64,000 nucleotides of DNA from Zygaena filipendulae (GCA_907165275.2 OU015651.1:146501-210500), one strand, 5' to 3'. Counted from the stretch's first letter, positions 1-12,230 are shown. Translations and numbers: made by a program. Notes: generated from the sequence alone by a model not told the origin.

Positions 1-95
1 ATACAGAAACACGCACACACAAGAAAAACACAACATACCTTTTAGTTTGAGCTTCTCCCGCTAATGGAGGTGACGCAACAACTATATTAGAAAAA

Positions 96-169
96 ATGCC
101 ATATTGTGTCGTCAACGGGCGCATTCACACGTCAAAAAATAAAAAACAGCATGGAATCACTTATCACCA
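96..169 (+). pseudogene. THAP-like N-terminal exon remnant
   Basis: An ATG at 96 opens a 24-codon frame ending at a good splice donor (CA|GTAAGTA at 169/170, phase 2). The peptide starts MPYCVVNG and ends HGITYH, which matches the start of THAP zinc fingers (family pattern: M-x-x-C-V-V-x-G-C ... S/T-Y/F-H, then FP after the exon junction). The second zinc-binding Cys of the C-x4-C pair is replaced by Arg (CGC), so this copy is probably dead. THAP domains occur in P-element-type transposases and in host DNA-binding proteins. No downstream exon was found here. The call rests on a short stretch. Confidence 0.45.
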
Positions 170-289
170 GTAAGTAAACTTAGCAAATCCATACACTTTC
201 CTAATCACAACATGCATACGCAACCGGCTTCACTTCGTTGTTCGAGACGTTCCGTCTTGAGTTTTTATTTGGTCTGAGGGTACGGTATG

Positions 290-419
290 ACACGGCACGG
301 CACGACACGGAATAACACGGCACGGCTCGCCACGGCACGGCACGACACGGCATAATACGGCACGGCACGACACGGCATAACACGGCACGGCACGACACGG
401 CATAACACGGCACGGCACA
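290..419. repeat. GC-rich pentamer array (CGGCA/CGACA/TAACA)
   Basis: This is a run of five-base units, mostly CGGCA with CGACA and TAACA variants, in the inner end of the left inverted-repeat arm. Because the period is five, all three frames stay open and spell repeating pentapeptides rich in Cys, Arg, Ala and Val. Those reading frames are by-products of the repeat and not genes. The same unit type occurs at 3518-3635 and a related one at 1580-1745 and 42819-43455. Confidence 0.8.
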
Positions 420-459
420 GCAGCATTGCGCATCCGTTCGAAAAAAGTAACTCATTGAA

Positions 460-1251
460 TTACAATTTTATCGAATTCCTTATAAGAGAAGAATTTAATT
501 CACAATCATTTACACCGACTGGTGAGTAGCTGCGACACGCCAGCTGCGACTTCGGAAGACTTTTTATTATTTATTGGCACATGATTAGATTTTAATGTTT
601 ATTTTCTGTACGCAGAATGAAGGTGAGGAAAATATTGCAGCTTTAAATGTATTACCATTATTTTCTTCTAATGGCATCGATATTATCAAAGTTAGTAACG
701 AATAACAATTTATAGCATACGTTTAATTATTATTGTACAAACTAGGTACGTTATTTATAATATAACTAATTATGTCATAGAATTTAGTACTGTATAATAC
801 TGTATTCAATCAAAATAATACTTAATGAGAGACAATGCGGAGGAGATAATACCTGCTTACTTTTTTGTATCTCTTACAAAGTCACACACAAAGCCACGAT
901 ACACACTCGCTAACAAACATATACACACGCGCACCCCACTCACTTTCCATTACGGTTATTCCCCGATTCCAAAACCCAAGAAGTTGAAAACAATTTACTC
1001 AAACAATAACATAAATACACAGTAAATTGGCTGTAACGGCGAGAAATAAAATTCAATGCAAAGCAACGCGTAAATTTAAAAGTTATCTCTATTGATAAGG
1101 GTTGGGAGTTGGAGATTCCTAATAGAACATTTCATAAATAAAGTTAACAAGTTTACAATACATTTACAATTTTATTGTTAGTGTTTTTGGAAGAGTCTTG
1201 TATTTCATAGTTAAAGTGTGTTGTTTATATTATTGTTAACTTATTTGTATG
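460..1251. other. AT-rich non-coding stretch
   Basis: No coding frame, RNA gene or recognisable repeat was seen. It holds only short frames and low-complexity AT runs. Confidence 0.5.
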
Positions 1252-1497
1252 ACTAGCTGTTCTCCGCGGATTCAGCCGCGGTTATTTTAGAGTTCCCGAG
1301 GGAATCCCAGGATAAAAGTACCCTAGGTCCTTCTCTGTATACCTGACAACGTGTATATTAAATATCATGATAAAATGTAATGTCTATGTTGAAGAAGAAA
1401 CTTTCTTCATCATGTCTATGATGATCAATTGAGCCGTTAAGCGTGAAACCGTAACAAACAAATAAACTCACCTTCACATTTATAATATTAGTAAAGA
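1252..1497 (-). mobile_element. Helitron-like repeat, diverged
   Basis: Read on the minus strand, it starts near TTACTAATATTATAAATG (end at 1497), passes the family's inner boxes (TGAGCCGTTAAG complement, TTGTCAGG complement, GGAATCCCAGGATAAAAG) and ends at AGCTAGTC (1252). This is the common lepidopteran repeat whose ends resemble non-autonomous Helitrons (5' TC..., 3' CTAGT preceded by a short GC hairpin). It has no coding capacity. Confidence 0.6.
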
Positions 1498-1579
1498 TTG
1501 GGATCCACAATACATAAATTCCCGAACTGAGAAGGCACGACACATGAGCAAAATATAATATTTGTAGGCGACGTACCAG

Positions 1580-1745
1580 GACACCACCCTACGCCACGCT
1601 ACGCAGAGCTACGCCATGCTACGCAGCGCTATGCCACCCTATGCCACGCCACGCTGTGCAGCGCTACGGTTCCCTACGCCACGCCACGCAGCGCTACCCC
1701 ACGCTACGCAGAGCTACGCCACGCTACGCAACACTACACCACCAC
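1580..1745. repeat. Pentamer array (ACGCT/ACGCC/ACGCA)
   Basis: Tandem five-base units of ACGCC, ACGCT, ACGCA, GAGCT and TATGCC type run for about 165 bp. The composition and period match the arrays at 290-419 and 42819-43455, so they may share an origin or a mutational mechanism. Open frames across it are artefacts of the period. Confidence 0.75.
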
Positions 1746-3517
1746 GAAAGCTCTTTGTTTTCCTTGAATGAAAAGTGTTCTCGTCTGCTCGATCTATTCT
1801 ATTTGTCTGTTAACCAAATTGTTTCTAAACCCGCTTAGTCGTTGAGAAACGTCCAAACATATACTAGATTTCCAAACCCATACGTTACTACATATATTCG
1901 ATACACAACTGAAGAAAAATAGAAAAACCTTTTCGTGGGATAAGGGGACGGGAATGTATTACAACAAACTTTCTGCTCGGGAGTGGTCCGTCGGCGGGGT
2001 GGGCCGCGACTCGCGAGTCGTGGCACCGCGGCACAGGTGCTTTGTCATCATTTTCAAATAATTAAATTAGACGACGTCGCCGACACCCGCCGTCCTGTCG
2101 ACGTTCGTTGACGGGCTAATTACAACTCTGTCAAATGAACGTGAACGTGGTCGGCAGCTGCTACATCGCCGGTGGCTCCCGCCCGCGCCCCGCCCGTGCT
2201 CCGCCCGCACCCTTCTTGCGTGGGCTTAATTTGTTTTTTTCGCTTAAAGTCCTGGAATTTTCTTTTACCAAAATAATATTTGAACGTTCATATATTCGTG
2301 TCATCGAATCTATAAGTCATCTAAGTTTCTTGCAAACGTACATCCTTGGAAGTTAGAATAACACCATCCAACGTAAGACAAACTTATTAAATCGTTAAGA
2401 ATTTTAAAATACATCACATCTAATACTCAATTATTTATTATCCAACATTGACGTGGCTACAGACTATTTGCAAAATAAACATTCGATTCGATTCGATTTG
2501 AATAATTCAAAAGTTCTATCGTCTAAATTTAAATATTATTTCTGAAACAAAGCGAACTTTATTTTGGAAAAGCAAACCGGAGTAAAAATAACAACGTTCA
2601 TTTTGATACACCTGGTCCCGGCCGGCATCCATTAAAAAAGAGATTTATACTGTGTACAGTGCGGCGCGGCGCGGCGTGGGCCTGTCACACTGCTCCCGCA
2701 ACCATGGTCCGTCCCACTCGATGTCGGCCCGACGAGTCGCAGGTGACGTCCATCGGTGGTTATATTCTGCTGTCGTGTCGTATCGTCGGGCACATTTTGG
2801 GCAGGACATCAGTGGTTCCCAAAGTTGACTGGGCCGGGAGGCGACACCCACCTAACAAAAACTTCCGAATTCGGGACTCACCTCTTGGTTTTCATGAAGA
2901 AAAAACGCTTTTATTGATGGTCTGTTTAGAAAAATGTATACTTAATACTTCTTAAAATTTAGGTAGGTCTCATAAAAGTAATATGAAATATTTAAAATTT
3001 AGGAGTATAGGTACTGCTTTTTTAATGCGAAAGATCGAAATCTTATTTTATTTTTTTAATCAAAGCCAATTGTAGTTTTAATAAGTATAAATCTCAATTA
3101 ATTTGGTTTTTGCATTAAACATGGCTAAATAATTCAACGAGTTTGATACATCCAATTTATTTCGGTATTTAAAGTTTTAATCCGTCCTTTCGTGCCGTCC
3201 TTTTTTTGTAATTTTTTCAACAACACTGCAAGTTGGTATATACCAGTGCCGCGAATGCTAGCCGAAGGCGAAGCGAAGTCAGGTGGGTGACGAAGCGCGC
3301 GTTTCGCTTAGATATATGAGACACACATTTTTGTACCTTCATTATTTTTTTCTAAGATTAGAGAATTTCATTGAATTGATGACTGTATCCACTCCCCGAG
3401 GGGCGAGGGAGCAGATGTCGATTGTTATTGTACTTATAAAGGTCAAGCCGGACTGGAGCGACACAGCAGCGAAGAGGCGCTGCGCGGCGGCGGCGCGGCA
3501 CTGCTAGAAAAATATTG
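1746..3517. other. Spacer between inverted-repeat arms, no gene seen
   Basis: This stretch has GC-rich islands at about 1985-2215 and 2660-2760 in otherwise AT-rich sequence. Short frames across the GC islands show no recognisable domain. Nothing that looks like a transposase or a host exon was found. Confidence 0.4.
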
Positions 3518-3859
3518 TGCCGTGCCGTGCCGTGTTATGCCGTGTCGTGCAGTGCCGTGTTATGCCGTGTCGTGCCGTGCCGTGGCGAGCCGTGTCGTGT
3601 CTCGCTGTGCCGTGCCGTATCATGCCGTACCCTCAGACCTAATAAAAACTCAAGACGGAACGTCTCGAACAACGAAGTGAAGCCGGTTAATGCTTATGCA
3701 TGTGGTGATTAGAAAAGTGTATGATTTGCTAAGTTTACTTACTGGTGATAAGTGATTCCATGCTGTTTTTTATTTTTTGACCATTGACGACACAATATGG
3801 CATATTTCTAACTTAATTGTTGCGTCACCTCCATTAGCGGGAGAAGCTCAAACTAAAAG
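3518..3859. repeat. Right arm of the long inverted repeat
   Basis: This is the reverse complement of 39-419. On the minus strand it again carries the THAP-like exon start (ATGCCATATTGTGTCGTC, around 3780-3807) and the same GTAAGT donor. The codons around the mutated second Cys are deleted and the frame is altered. Its inner part, 3518-3635, is the pentamer array in the opposite orientation (GCCGT/GTCGT/GTTAT units). Confidence 0.8.
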
Positions 3860-5309
3860 AACTAAAACGCACTACAGCGGCGCAGTTGCGGCGCAGCGCG
3901 GCTCGGCAGAAATAGAGAATATAGGCACGCCGCGCCGCGCCGCGCTGTTATCTGCCGCAAGTGCGATATAACTTGCGGCGGCGGAGAGGCGCGGCGCGGC
4001 GCGAACACAGGTTTGCTATTGCACAGCAGCTGGTGATTTATAATCCTCATAAGATTGACTTCGCAAAAACTATACAAGCTATTGCTCGCGGTTATGAATT
4101 CGTAGGTACATGTAAATAATACTGTCGGCCACCCATGATCATTATACAAAAAGTCACCTGCGTCGTTGCGACTTGAAACGATAATCAAGCACACGCTCGT
4201 ATTCATCCCGAACGAAACAAATAACTCACTTACGAGCGGCCGAGCCTTAATAAGGGTTCGGACCTTGTAAAGTTTTCACAATTATTTATTTGGATTTGCG
4301 AGGATGCGTGCGGTGGGGGGGGTGAACTCATTGACATACAACTCCCTGGGGAGGAAAGCTACAGACAAATATTAAAAGACTAGATTTTATACGCGGCTTC
4401 TCTCGCGTGCATCATTGACCACAGATGTGTCTTAAATAACCGCATTTTATATAAGGTAGTTTCAATTTATGATAAAGCTTAAAGCATAAAAGTTCTAATT
4501 TTATACAAGACTCTAAACAATGTAATTATAAAGCTTTAAATTTATGTACGTACAAACACGCAGCGAAACAGATTGGGTTGGGTGAACTCCCTCATTACAA
4601 TATGTTCGTTGCCGCAGTCCGCAGCCGCGCCGGCCACAGAAGACGTCCACAGTCCACCGTACAGTAGGCAAGCACATGATACATTCCCTCGAGAGCCCGC
4701 CCGCCCCCGCATCCCGTCCCGCCCTGCTACTCATTATTATGATGCCAACGAGTCTCGTGAGTCGCTTGACCCACACACAGAATCTTTTATTTCATTGTAT
4801 ATGTACCTATTATGTACCTACCTATTTGTATATGGGCAAGGAAAAACAAGTATCTCTGTAGTTCGTACAAAATACAATTTTGAAACAATATTGAAACATA
4901 TTATCTGTATTATTTAGTTATTTATAAAGAAGAACATAATTACGAAGGTAAGAAAAGGAAAAAACTTCCGTAATAATGTGTACCTTCAGCAATAAACCTT
5001 CCTAAATAACATTATTTTTTTGTTGTTTTATGTTTAACCAGCTGTCTACCGCGCGTACACAAGGTCTTTTAGTCATTAGCAAAATCAAAAACAAAGATTT
5101 ATAGTAATTCTATCGGCCTGCCTGTCTGCATGTTCTTACGTGCCACGTAAAAACAAGGGTTTTCCCTTTTTTATTACAAAGTTTTAATTGCAATCTTGCA
5201 AGCTGAATTAGAACCACTTTCATCTTATAAAATTGGATTTTTACATATAGGTTTAGTTGCGAGTACCACCTGAATAAACATCCAAGATATAGCTCCAGAA
5301 TTGGCTACT
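3860..5309. other. Non-coding stretch
   Basis: It includes a short GC-rich GCGCC/GCGCG-type block (3885-4005) next to the inverted-repeat arm and otherwise AT-rich sequence. No convincing coding exon or RNA gene was found. Confidence 0.4.
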
Positions 5310-5612
5310 TGACAAAAAATTTTTTTTTTGTCCGTCGTGTAGATTAGTAAAAAATATTGGACACGTATTTTTTCTTTTTTTACGTACTCAAAAAATAACA
5401 GAGATACATTGAGTTGAAATTTCGCGTGACGTCACAATTCAATGCGGTTTGTATGGCGCTTATAATGAATATTGACGTCACGAGCCCCCCACCCTAAACT
5501 TTAATGCGCTTTATCTATGTTAATTTTCATTAAATTGAAAAAGCAAAAAATACGTGTCTATTATTTTTTTATTTTCTAACTGACGGACTAATTAGAATTT
5601 TGATATTCAAAC
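5310..5612. mobile_element. Fold-back MITE family A, copy 1 (diverged ends)
   Basis: It shows the family-A layout. GGACACGTATTTTTTC lies on the left and AAAAAATACGTGTC on the right. Inside these are CGTGACGTCAC and TTGACGTCACGA boxes and the line CACCCTAAACTTTAATGCG. The flanking GTCCGTC and GACGGACTAATTAG blocks pair with each other. The outer GGGCATGTTGACTA terminus is lost or altered at this copy. Confidence 0.7.
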
Positions 5613-5636
5613 CTTGGAGAATACCCAATTCTTCAA

Positions 5637-6764
5637 CGGTCTACATGAGGTTTTGTCTACGCGTTTTATTATAATAGCCCATTTTAAATGTCACCATCAC
5701 ATGTCTACTGCCCTCAAAAACGGCTCCTAACGGAGGAACTAAGTATTTACGGTGTTAAAAGTTTGTTTTGTATCATATCGTTTTCTTTCTCTACAGTTTA
5801 ATAAAAAATAAAAAAGTAGTTTATAACAAGTAAGTTTAATAAGATAAAAAAGAAATGAATAGGAAATAATACGAGTTTTCCAGTCGCTTCAAAGCGTGAC
5901 AGGATAGCTGAACCGCAGACACCAGCAGTTTCAATATTACCGTTTGTTTTCTGCCGGTTTCACATAAATGAACCTCAATATAGCCTCCAAGTTTCAACCC
6001 AACTTTTTACTTAGTGTTACCGCGGTTTAGAACTTTTTTCATTTCGCCATACAAAGCAAGAACTCTATTTTAACTTGTTTAGTTCTTATTTTGGTTTTTG
6101 TAATTTATTGTTAGGTATTTGGAAATACCTATCCAAAAAAATATTTTGGGCTCAATCCTTTTCAGTACTCAGTTACAGTTAACTCTTTAAGTACCTACTT
6201 TAAAGTGCTTTAGCACGGAACACCGAAATCCCCTCGAGGCTTTGGACTCCGAAGCCTCGCCTTTTTCTGTGAAAAAAAAAATCTATTCCAAATCAATTGT
6301 TTTTTTCAACTTGCCCTATAAGGACTTCTTTTTTAATATCCCTATCTTAAAAAATCATTATAATATATTATCCAAATTAGAAGTTTTATTAGTATTTTAG
6401 TTTGTGACGCGTAAAGTTAAATTTAGATAGGTATATTGAGGCAAGTCCGGAAATATTAATTAAACACAGCTATCAGATTTGAGTAATTCAGGGTTTGAAT
6501 TTCAAATAACACTTTCCTTGTGGTTAAACTCACCGCCTAATATGATTCACTAAATGTGCCCCGCGGTTTCACTCGCTGGAAACGTTTTTATTGTAAAACA
6601 ACTTTTTTCCCGTCATCCGACTTAAATGAAACAAAGCCTGTATTATCATGTTGCTACAGGCTAAGATTAATCTAACTATGAAAACTGCATGCAACTATAA
6701 TCCGTTCAGTAGATTCGGAGATCATCGCGAACAGACAGACAGACAGACAGAAAAGAATTTACTG
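5637..6764. other. Non-coding stretch with repeat debris
   Basis: AT-rich sequence with a decayed Helitron-like piece near 6555-6720 (CCCCGCGGTTTCACTCGC) and a short CAGA tandem (6733-6750). No gene was recognised. Confidence 0.4.
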
Positions 6765-6889
6765 TCAAGTTGAGAATCTTTCCAGATGCTCCAGAGTGCA
6801 AAATTATGCATCAAGTCAATAATCATGTAAATAAGATTGATTGTATTAAGATAAACGTGCCAAGGGTAAAATATGTCAGAGGAAAAAAG

Positions 6890-7272
6890 GGCATTCGAGT
6901 GAAGCTCGTCGCCGCATACAGAAGTGCTCGAGAAACCGAAGCAAAAGCTAACGAGTCAAAGTGAAACCGCGGATCGACTGAAAGGAGCCGCAGAGGGCGC
7001 CGCCGCCGTCGCAGCCGTGGGCGCCCCCGGGCGGGCTGCGGCCGCGCGTGACGTCATCGCCCCGATCATCCCGCGCTGGCGTCGGAGATCTGAAGGCGGC
7101 AGTGCCTCCACGCGAGGGAGTACACTTCCAACGACACCAGCCTGTCGCCATCGTTATATACCAAGCGCCGGCGAACGCTTCGATAGCGCGATTTCAGCAT
7201 AGCGGTATCATCATTGCCCTTAGTATTTAGACACTTATCACTAGAAGTCGTATCTGATGTTACAAGCTCTAG
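6890..7272 (+). promoter_or_regulatory. CpG-rich block ending in a splice donor: candidate promoter/5' exon
   Basis: A 380-bp CpG-rich island stands out from AT-rich flanks. It includes a complete CRE palindrome TGACGTCA (7049-7056) and ends with CTCTAG|GTAAGT (donor at 7273), a consensus splice site. A CpG-rich first exon and promoter is the simplest reading. It may serve the downstream taperin-like gene or an undetected upstream gene. Frames through it give Ala/Arg-rich peptides with no recognisable domain, so it is more likely 5' UTR than coding. Confidence 0.3.
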
Positions 7273-9316
7273 GTAAGTAAACGGGATACGTTTTATACAC
7301 CTTTATCCGGCGAAGCCTGATAATACCATTGTTGTCGAACGACTCCGCCGGGAGATATCGCAATTCGGCGAAACTTATATCTCGAGCCAGCTCCCCGCTG
7401 CCCGCTCCCCGCTGCCCGCCATCCCCTTTGTGTGCTGCCTCACCTCACCACAGTGCGCGGTGCACTCACCCGTGTATCGTTCTCGAGCTCAATAATAACG
7501 TGTTACCTAAACTGACAACTGGCAACTTTATTCCTAATTATTACCAATTACGTAAAATTTTGTATAAGTACTCAATATCAATAGGATTAAATTCCAGTGT
7601 ATCTGTTCTGTCCTAATTAGGCAGCGGGTAACGAGCACTCATTAACTGATTCTGTAGAAACAACCTATATTATTGAAAATTAGCTATTCCCAGCCGACAG
7701 TACGTCGTAGTACGTCGAATGTGGGAACAGGCATGTCGCTAATGATATCGTTGAAGCAGCAAATTCTTTTTAATCTTTGAAAACTTTTTCTTTTGGGGAA
7801 ATTGAAAAATTAAATTTTTGCTCGGTACACCCTTTCCGAAATAATATATTATCTGCCTATGCGTAGGTTAAAGTTGATTTCGTTTATACTCTAAAATTTA
7901 GAACACTATAATAAATGATATTATGCTACCAATAATTATATTTACCATTTTGATTGCTTTCACAAAATAATCAGGAGTTTTTGTAAAATGATTTAAAGTT
8001 ACTCTGCAATCAATCGTCGCGTCGCTAAGTATTATCATGGACCAATTAAACTTGGTCCATGGTATTATAAAATACTTGTTTCGCAATCCGAACCCAAGAC
8101 CGGGTGTCTCCGACAGAGAAACTTTTGACGATGAAATCGAGCGCATCCCGACTGCCGAGCCCCCCTGACACTCGCGGACCCGCTGACGCGTGAGAGCGAC
8201 GCCCTTGGCCCGACTTAATCAATGTATTCTATCAATTTAAATCGTCCACAAATCACTGAACGCTTCATTTCCTGAAAATCTGCCCGCACTCCCCGCCCCG
8301 CCCCGCCCGCATCCCCGCCGCCGGGGCCCACAGCTTTTCCTCGACCGCCTAATGGCACTCGCTGCTTCTCAAATATTTGCTCAAATAATATTCCAACACA
8401 GAAAAAAGATTTCGCAGCTGATTCGGCTTCGTTTATTTATTCATTGAATTAAGCTGTTATCCTCAAGAAATTGAAAATTGTGAAATCTAATCGTTCCTCA
8501 AAGGTTTTGCTGGTCCGATGGCTCGCCTCGTTGCAAAAGTGTCCCACTGAGTAGGTAGGTAGGTACATAATTCTAATGTGATTATAGAAAATAAATGAAA
8601 AGTGATTGAATCAATCCCTTTTTTCGGATGTCTCTTTAGATACATACAGATGAACTATTGTTCAAATAGCACGATCTACCGACGGCAGCAATCAGTGCAT
8701 CAGTAAAGTCTACGTTTTTTTAATTATTGCTAATGAAAGATTTTACTTCCCGGGTCCCGACTCACGGGTCACCGCCATGGAGTCATTCCGCTCGCACTTA
8801 CGCTTCGAATACCAGGAAGTGAAGACAAAGCATCACCATTAGAGCTAGGGTTGGTGCGTAATTTACTTTTTAAGTTCAGTTAAATTTGGTTGGCGTTAAT
8901 TAGACCCGGAGGGAGGACATCGAAATGAAAAACCTTCTGTAATTGTCTTGCCACTAGCTATACGTGTATATAGCCAATTAACTTCAAAGGACAACTCTTG
9001 CAATTAATTTTAAAATTATTTCTTTTTTGTTTATTAAAAATGTAACAAACAACCGAAACGCCAGCTAGCCAGATAGGTACCTACAGCTGGTGCCCCGTCC
9101 CACCATTCTCTTCGAACGACTGCAACCTTGCCTAAGCTCTTCTCCGTGGTTTCAACCGTATTAAATTCAGAGTTTCCGCGGGAATTCTAGAATAAAAAGT
9201 ATACTCTTTGTTCTTTTTTCCTTTGTACTTTTGACAACGTGTATAAAAAAACTCATAGTAAAGTTAAATTTTTCTGTACTAAGTTTGACTCGAGCATCTA
9301 GTTCTAAACTCTCAAT
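7273..9316. other. Non-coding stretch
   Basis: It holds a short hairpin (CATGGACCAA/TTGGTCCATG, about 8036-8061), a GC-rich patch (8150-8340) and a fragment of the Helitron-like repeat near 9137-9240. No coding exon could be supported. Confidence 0.4.
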
Positions 9317-9636
9317 GGGCATGTTGACTAATTTTTTTTTAGTCCGTCTTGTAGATTAATAAAAAATATTGGACACGTATTTTTTCTTTTATTATGTAAT
9401 CAAAAAATAACGGCGATACATTGAGTTGAAATTTCGCGTGACGTCACAACCCGGTGCAGTTTATACGGAGCTTATACTTAATAATGACGTCACGAGCCCC
9501 GCACCCTAAACTTTAATGCGTTTTATCTATGTTTATTTTCATTAATTTGAAAAAGAAAAAAATACGTGTCTATTGTTTTTTTTATTTTCTGACGGACTAA
9601 TTAGAATTTTGATTGTCAAAAGTAGTCAACATCCCT
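9317..9636. mobile_element. Fold-back MITE family A, copy 2 (complete)
   Basis: This 320-bp element has outer inverted termini GGGCATGTTGACTA and TAGTCAACATCCCT, and inner paired blocks TTAGTCCGTC/GACGGACTAA and GGACACGTATTTTTTC/AAAAAATACGTGTC. Two TGACGTCA palindromes sit in inverted arrangement near the centre. The flanking dinucleotide is AT on both sides (315-316 and 637-638), consistent with a 2-bp duplication. There is no coding capacity. The whole sequence can fold on itself. Confidence 0.8.
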
Positions 9637-10235
9637 ATTCTCTTGACATAAGTCTAATGTGCCGACCCACACGATACGGTGCGGCGCCGCAGCACAAGCC
9701 ATTTCGCCGCATGGGCGACCACATGGGCAGCGCGGCGCCGCAGCGGCGACAAAAAGAGTAGGCATGCCCATCGCTACGTATTGTATTAATAAAAAAGCTA
9801 GGTACCTATACAATTTTTGCAAATTATATTTGTTTGGTGTCATAAAGCGGTAGAGGGCACTTCCTAGTTAAATTGAAGTATTGTAACATGTAACTGAAAG
9901 CCTGAACATCTATTTGTTGGTGATTCATACATGGATCATAGAGTTTTATTGTTTGCCTCACCCTCGGGGACCCTGCTGGCTTCGTGGCTAACAATATTCT
10001 TCACAATATTTAAGTTTTTTTTACGTGTATAGTAGTAGCATAGTATAAAGCAACAAGCTCCCATTCGCATTTATCGCCACCCGGCCACCCGCGCGTTAGT
10101 TTCGAAGATCCCGAGTACGAGTACCTACTCTATTTCCTTTTCTGTGTGCCTGTCGCCTGACAACGTGCAGTAGTCTGAACTCTGAGGTAGTAGCTCAGAA
10201 CAATAACAGTAGCATAGTATTATGCAAAATTGAAT

Positions 10236-10386
10236 TCAGTTTCATCCGCGTTAAATTTGGAGTGTCCGCGGGAATTCCGGGATAAAAAGTACCCTATGTC
10301 CTTTTCTGCACTCTTGTCGACGTGTGTGCCGAATTTTATGATGATTGATAAAAAACAAACTCACTTCCGCATTTATATAAGGTTAG
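10236..10386 (-). mobile_element. Helitron-like repeat fragment
   Basis: The minus-strand copy contains GGGATAAAAAGTACCCTATG and CTCACTTCCGCATTTATA. The inner part is shortened. Confidence 0.55.
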
Positions 10387-10540
10387 ATATATAGAATGTG
10401 ATGGATGTTACGCATAGGTATAGGTACCTACCTACTATCACAGCGCTGACGGGTGACGCCTTTGCTATTCCACCGTTTTGAACGCCTGCAACTCTTGAAG
10501 ACTACAGTAGCAACTAGCATTCATTGACACCCACACCATA

Positions 10541-10716
10541 ATCCTTACTAATGCGAAATGCGAATTGTCGGTTACGCTATCACGCCTTAACGGCTCAACC
10601 GATCATCATGTGCATACACATTTTCAGGGTTACAGAGAAGGAAATAGGGTACTTTTTATCCCGGAATTCCCACGGGAACTCCGAAATTAACGCGAAACCG
10701 CGGGGAACAGTTATAC
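10541..10716 (+). mobile_element. Helitron-like repeat
   Basis: It starts at ATCCTTACTAATGCG and holds ACGCCTTAACGGCTCAACCG and TTTTTATCCCGGAATTCCC, ending in CCGCGGGGAACAGTTATACT. The family ends and inner boxes are conserved, but the terminal CTAGT has decayed to TTATA. Confidence 0.6.
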
Positions 10717-11004
10717 TATATGTATGTTTTTTCATAATATTAATCCTGCTTAGATATAAGTAAGTACTTGCCGTTTTTACATTTTGTTAAAGGCTTGTGT
10801 TGGTTAAGCGCTTTAACCCGCGGAATCCATTATACTGTCAGAATACGCAGCCATCATATCCAATCCGGGATTTCACGACACGCGACATAAAATAAGCATC
10901 AAGACGAAACGCGAGCGGGGCAGGGCTCCACGCAATATTTGTGTCACCTGGTCCGTGGCGTCGCCTCACCAACACCACGCGTTGAGTAGGTAAATCAGAA
11001 AAGT

Positions 11005-11180
11005 ACAAAGTCAAAGTCAAATCCTTTATTCAGATTCGGCCCATAATGTGGCTCTTTTTGACGTCAATTTAATTATTACAGTTATTATGACAGCACCCAT
11101 AAAATATCCACCCTTCACAGCTTCCTAGTGCTATGGCTGAAGAACAACAAACTCTTCAGCAGCACGCTGTCAGTTTAAAG
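11005..11180 (-). mobile_element. LINE-type 3' tail fragment
   Basis: AAAGTCAAAGTCAAATCC followed by TTTATTCAGATTCGG and CTCTTTTTGACG resembles the abundant lepidopteran non-LTR retrotransposon tail, read on the minus strand. There is no coding part. The class is judged by resemblance only. Confidence 0.35.
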
Positions 11181-11756
11181 TTATAATATAGATATATCTA
11201 TAATATAATTAGTGGTAACTCAACTCGCAATTAATTATGTGAGAACAATGAGCCGTACCCAGCAATAAACTACCGTACAGATACCTACAGAGAAATTAGG
11301 AGTTAAACTAGGATTATCTATAATAGTAGACCAGACATGACCAGCACCAACTGACAGCACCCGTTCACGAGTATTACGTGCTCGTAAGCCCCGCCCCGCT
11401 CAATATATCTACCGACTCACACGCCACCGCCAGCGGTAGGTACATTTGAGTGAGCATGACATATTATTATGTAGGACGTAGCCTGTATCTAGTCACTATC
11501 GTTGCTATCGTGTCAATGAAATTGATTCTTAATTTAATAAACAGGTAAGGCCGGTAATGGCTACATAGTGCGCACACAACTTTTTAATAAATCAATTAAT
11601 GTAACTACTGTAGTCTAATATTGCCTGTCCAATAAAAATTATATAAATTAATTAGTGTTCACTGATATTCCACAATCAGCCGCAGCCAGCAATAAACTAG
11701 TGTCCAGACTAACAGAGACATTAGGAGTTAAAAATATTGTATCTATGTACTACAGG

Positions 11757-12016
11757 ACAACCCATCCATACCAATCTATACATATAAAATGCTTAGTCCT
11801 GAATGACTGATGGATCAACGCACAGCCTAAACCGCTGATCGTAAGGACCTGAAACTTGGAGGGTATGTTTTTTGTATGACGTATAGACATCCAATAAGAA
11901 AGAATTTTTGAAAATTCAATCCCTAAGCGGATGAAAAGGGGTTGTAAAGTTTGTATGGAACAATTCCGCGAGAACTTCGACATTTTTGCGGGTAAAACCG
12001 CGCGGGACAGCTAGTA
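11757..12016 (+). mobile_element. Helitron-like repeat, second subfamily
   Basis: It has the family 3' end (AAAACCGCGCGGGACAGCTAGT, split across 11994-12014) but a different interior with GCGGATGAAAAGGGGTTG and GAACAATTCCGCGAG. The same interior recurs in reverse orientation at 42036-42220, so this is a separate subfamily. Confidence 0.55.
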
Positions 12017-12029
12017 TATTGTCATTATT

Positions 12030-12230
12030 AAAATAAATGCTAATGTGAGTTTGCTACGCTTTCACGCCATAACTGTTCAATCGATCATCATGAAAATTGC
12101 ATACACATTATCAGGTGTAGGTACAGAAAAGGACATAGAGTACTTAAGTACTTTTTATCCCGAAATTCCCACGGGAACTCCGAAATTAATGCTGGTGAAA
12201 ATGAAATCGGGGAGAACAGCTAGTATGTAT
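12030..12230 (+). mobile_element. Helitron-like repeat
   Basis: A main-subfamily copy immediately follows the previous one: GCTACGCTTTCACGCCATAA, CTTTTTATCCCGAAATTCCC and GGGGAGAACAGCTAGT. Its left end is truncated to GCTAATGTGAG. A further decayed fragment lies at 12285-12350. Confidence 0.6.

Larger units (their letters stand above)
39..419. repeat. Left arm of a long inverted repeat
   Basis: This arm is the reverse complement of 3518-3859, about 3.1 kb away. Matching begins at CTTTTAGTTTGAGC (39) opposite GCTCAAACTAAAAG (ending 3859). It continues through a segment with a THAP-like exon (96-169) and a unique stretch (AGACGTTCCGTCTTGAG), and ends inside a pentamer array (about 290-419). 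The arms differ by point changes and by a roughly 13-bp stretch inside the exon, so this is an old duplication. No transposase was found between the arms. It could be a non-autonomous element with very long terminal repeats or an inverted duplication of one repeat copy. Confidence 0.8.

Noticed and set aside
201..455. Cys/Arg-rich open frames over the pentamer arrays (also 3515-3712)
   Set aside because: A five-base repeat keeps all frames open and gives repeating pentapeptides; there is no start context or domain.
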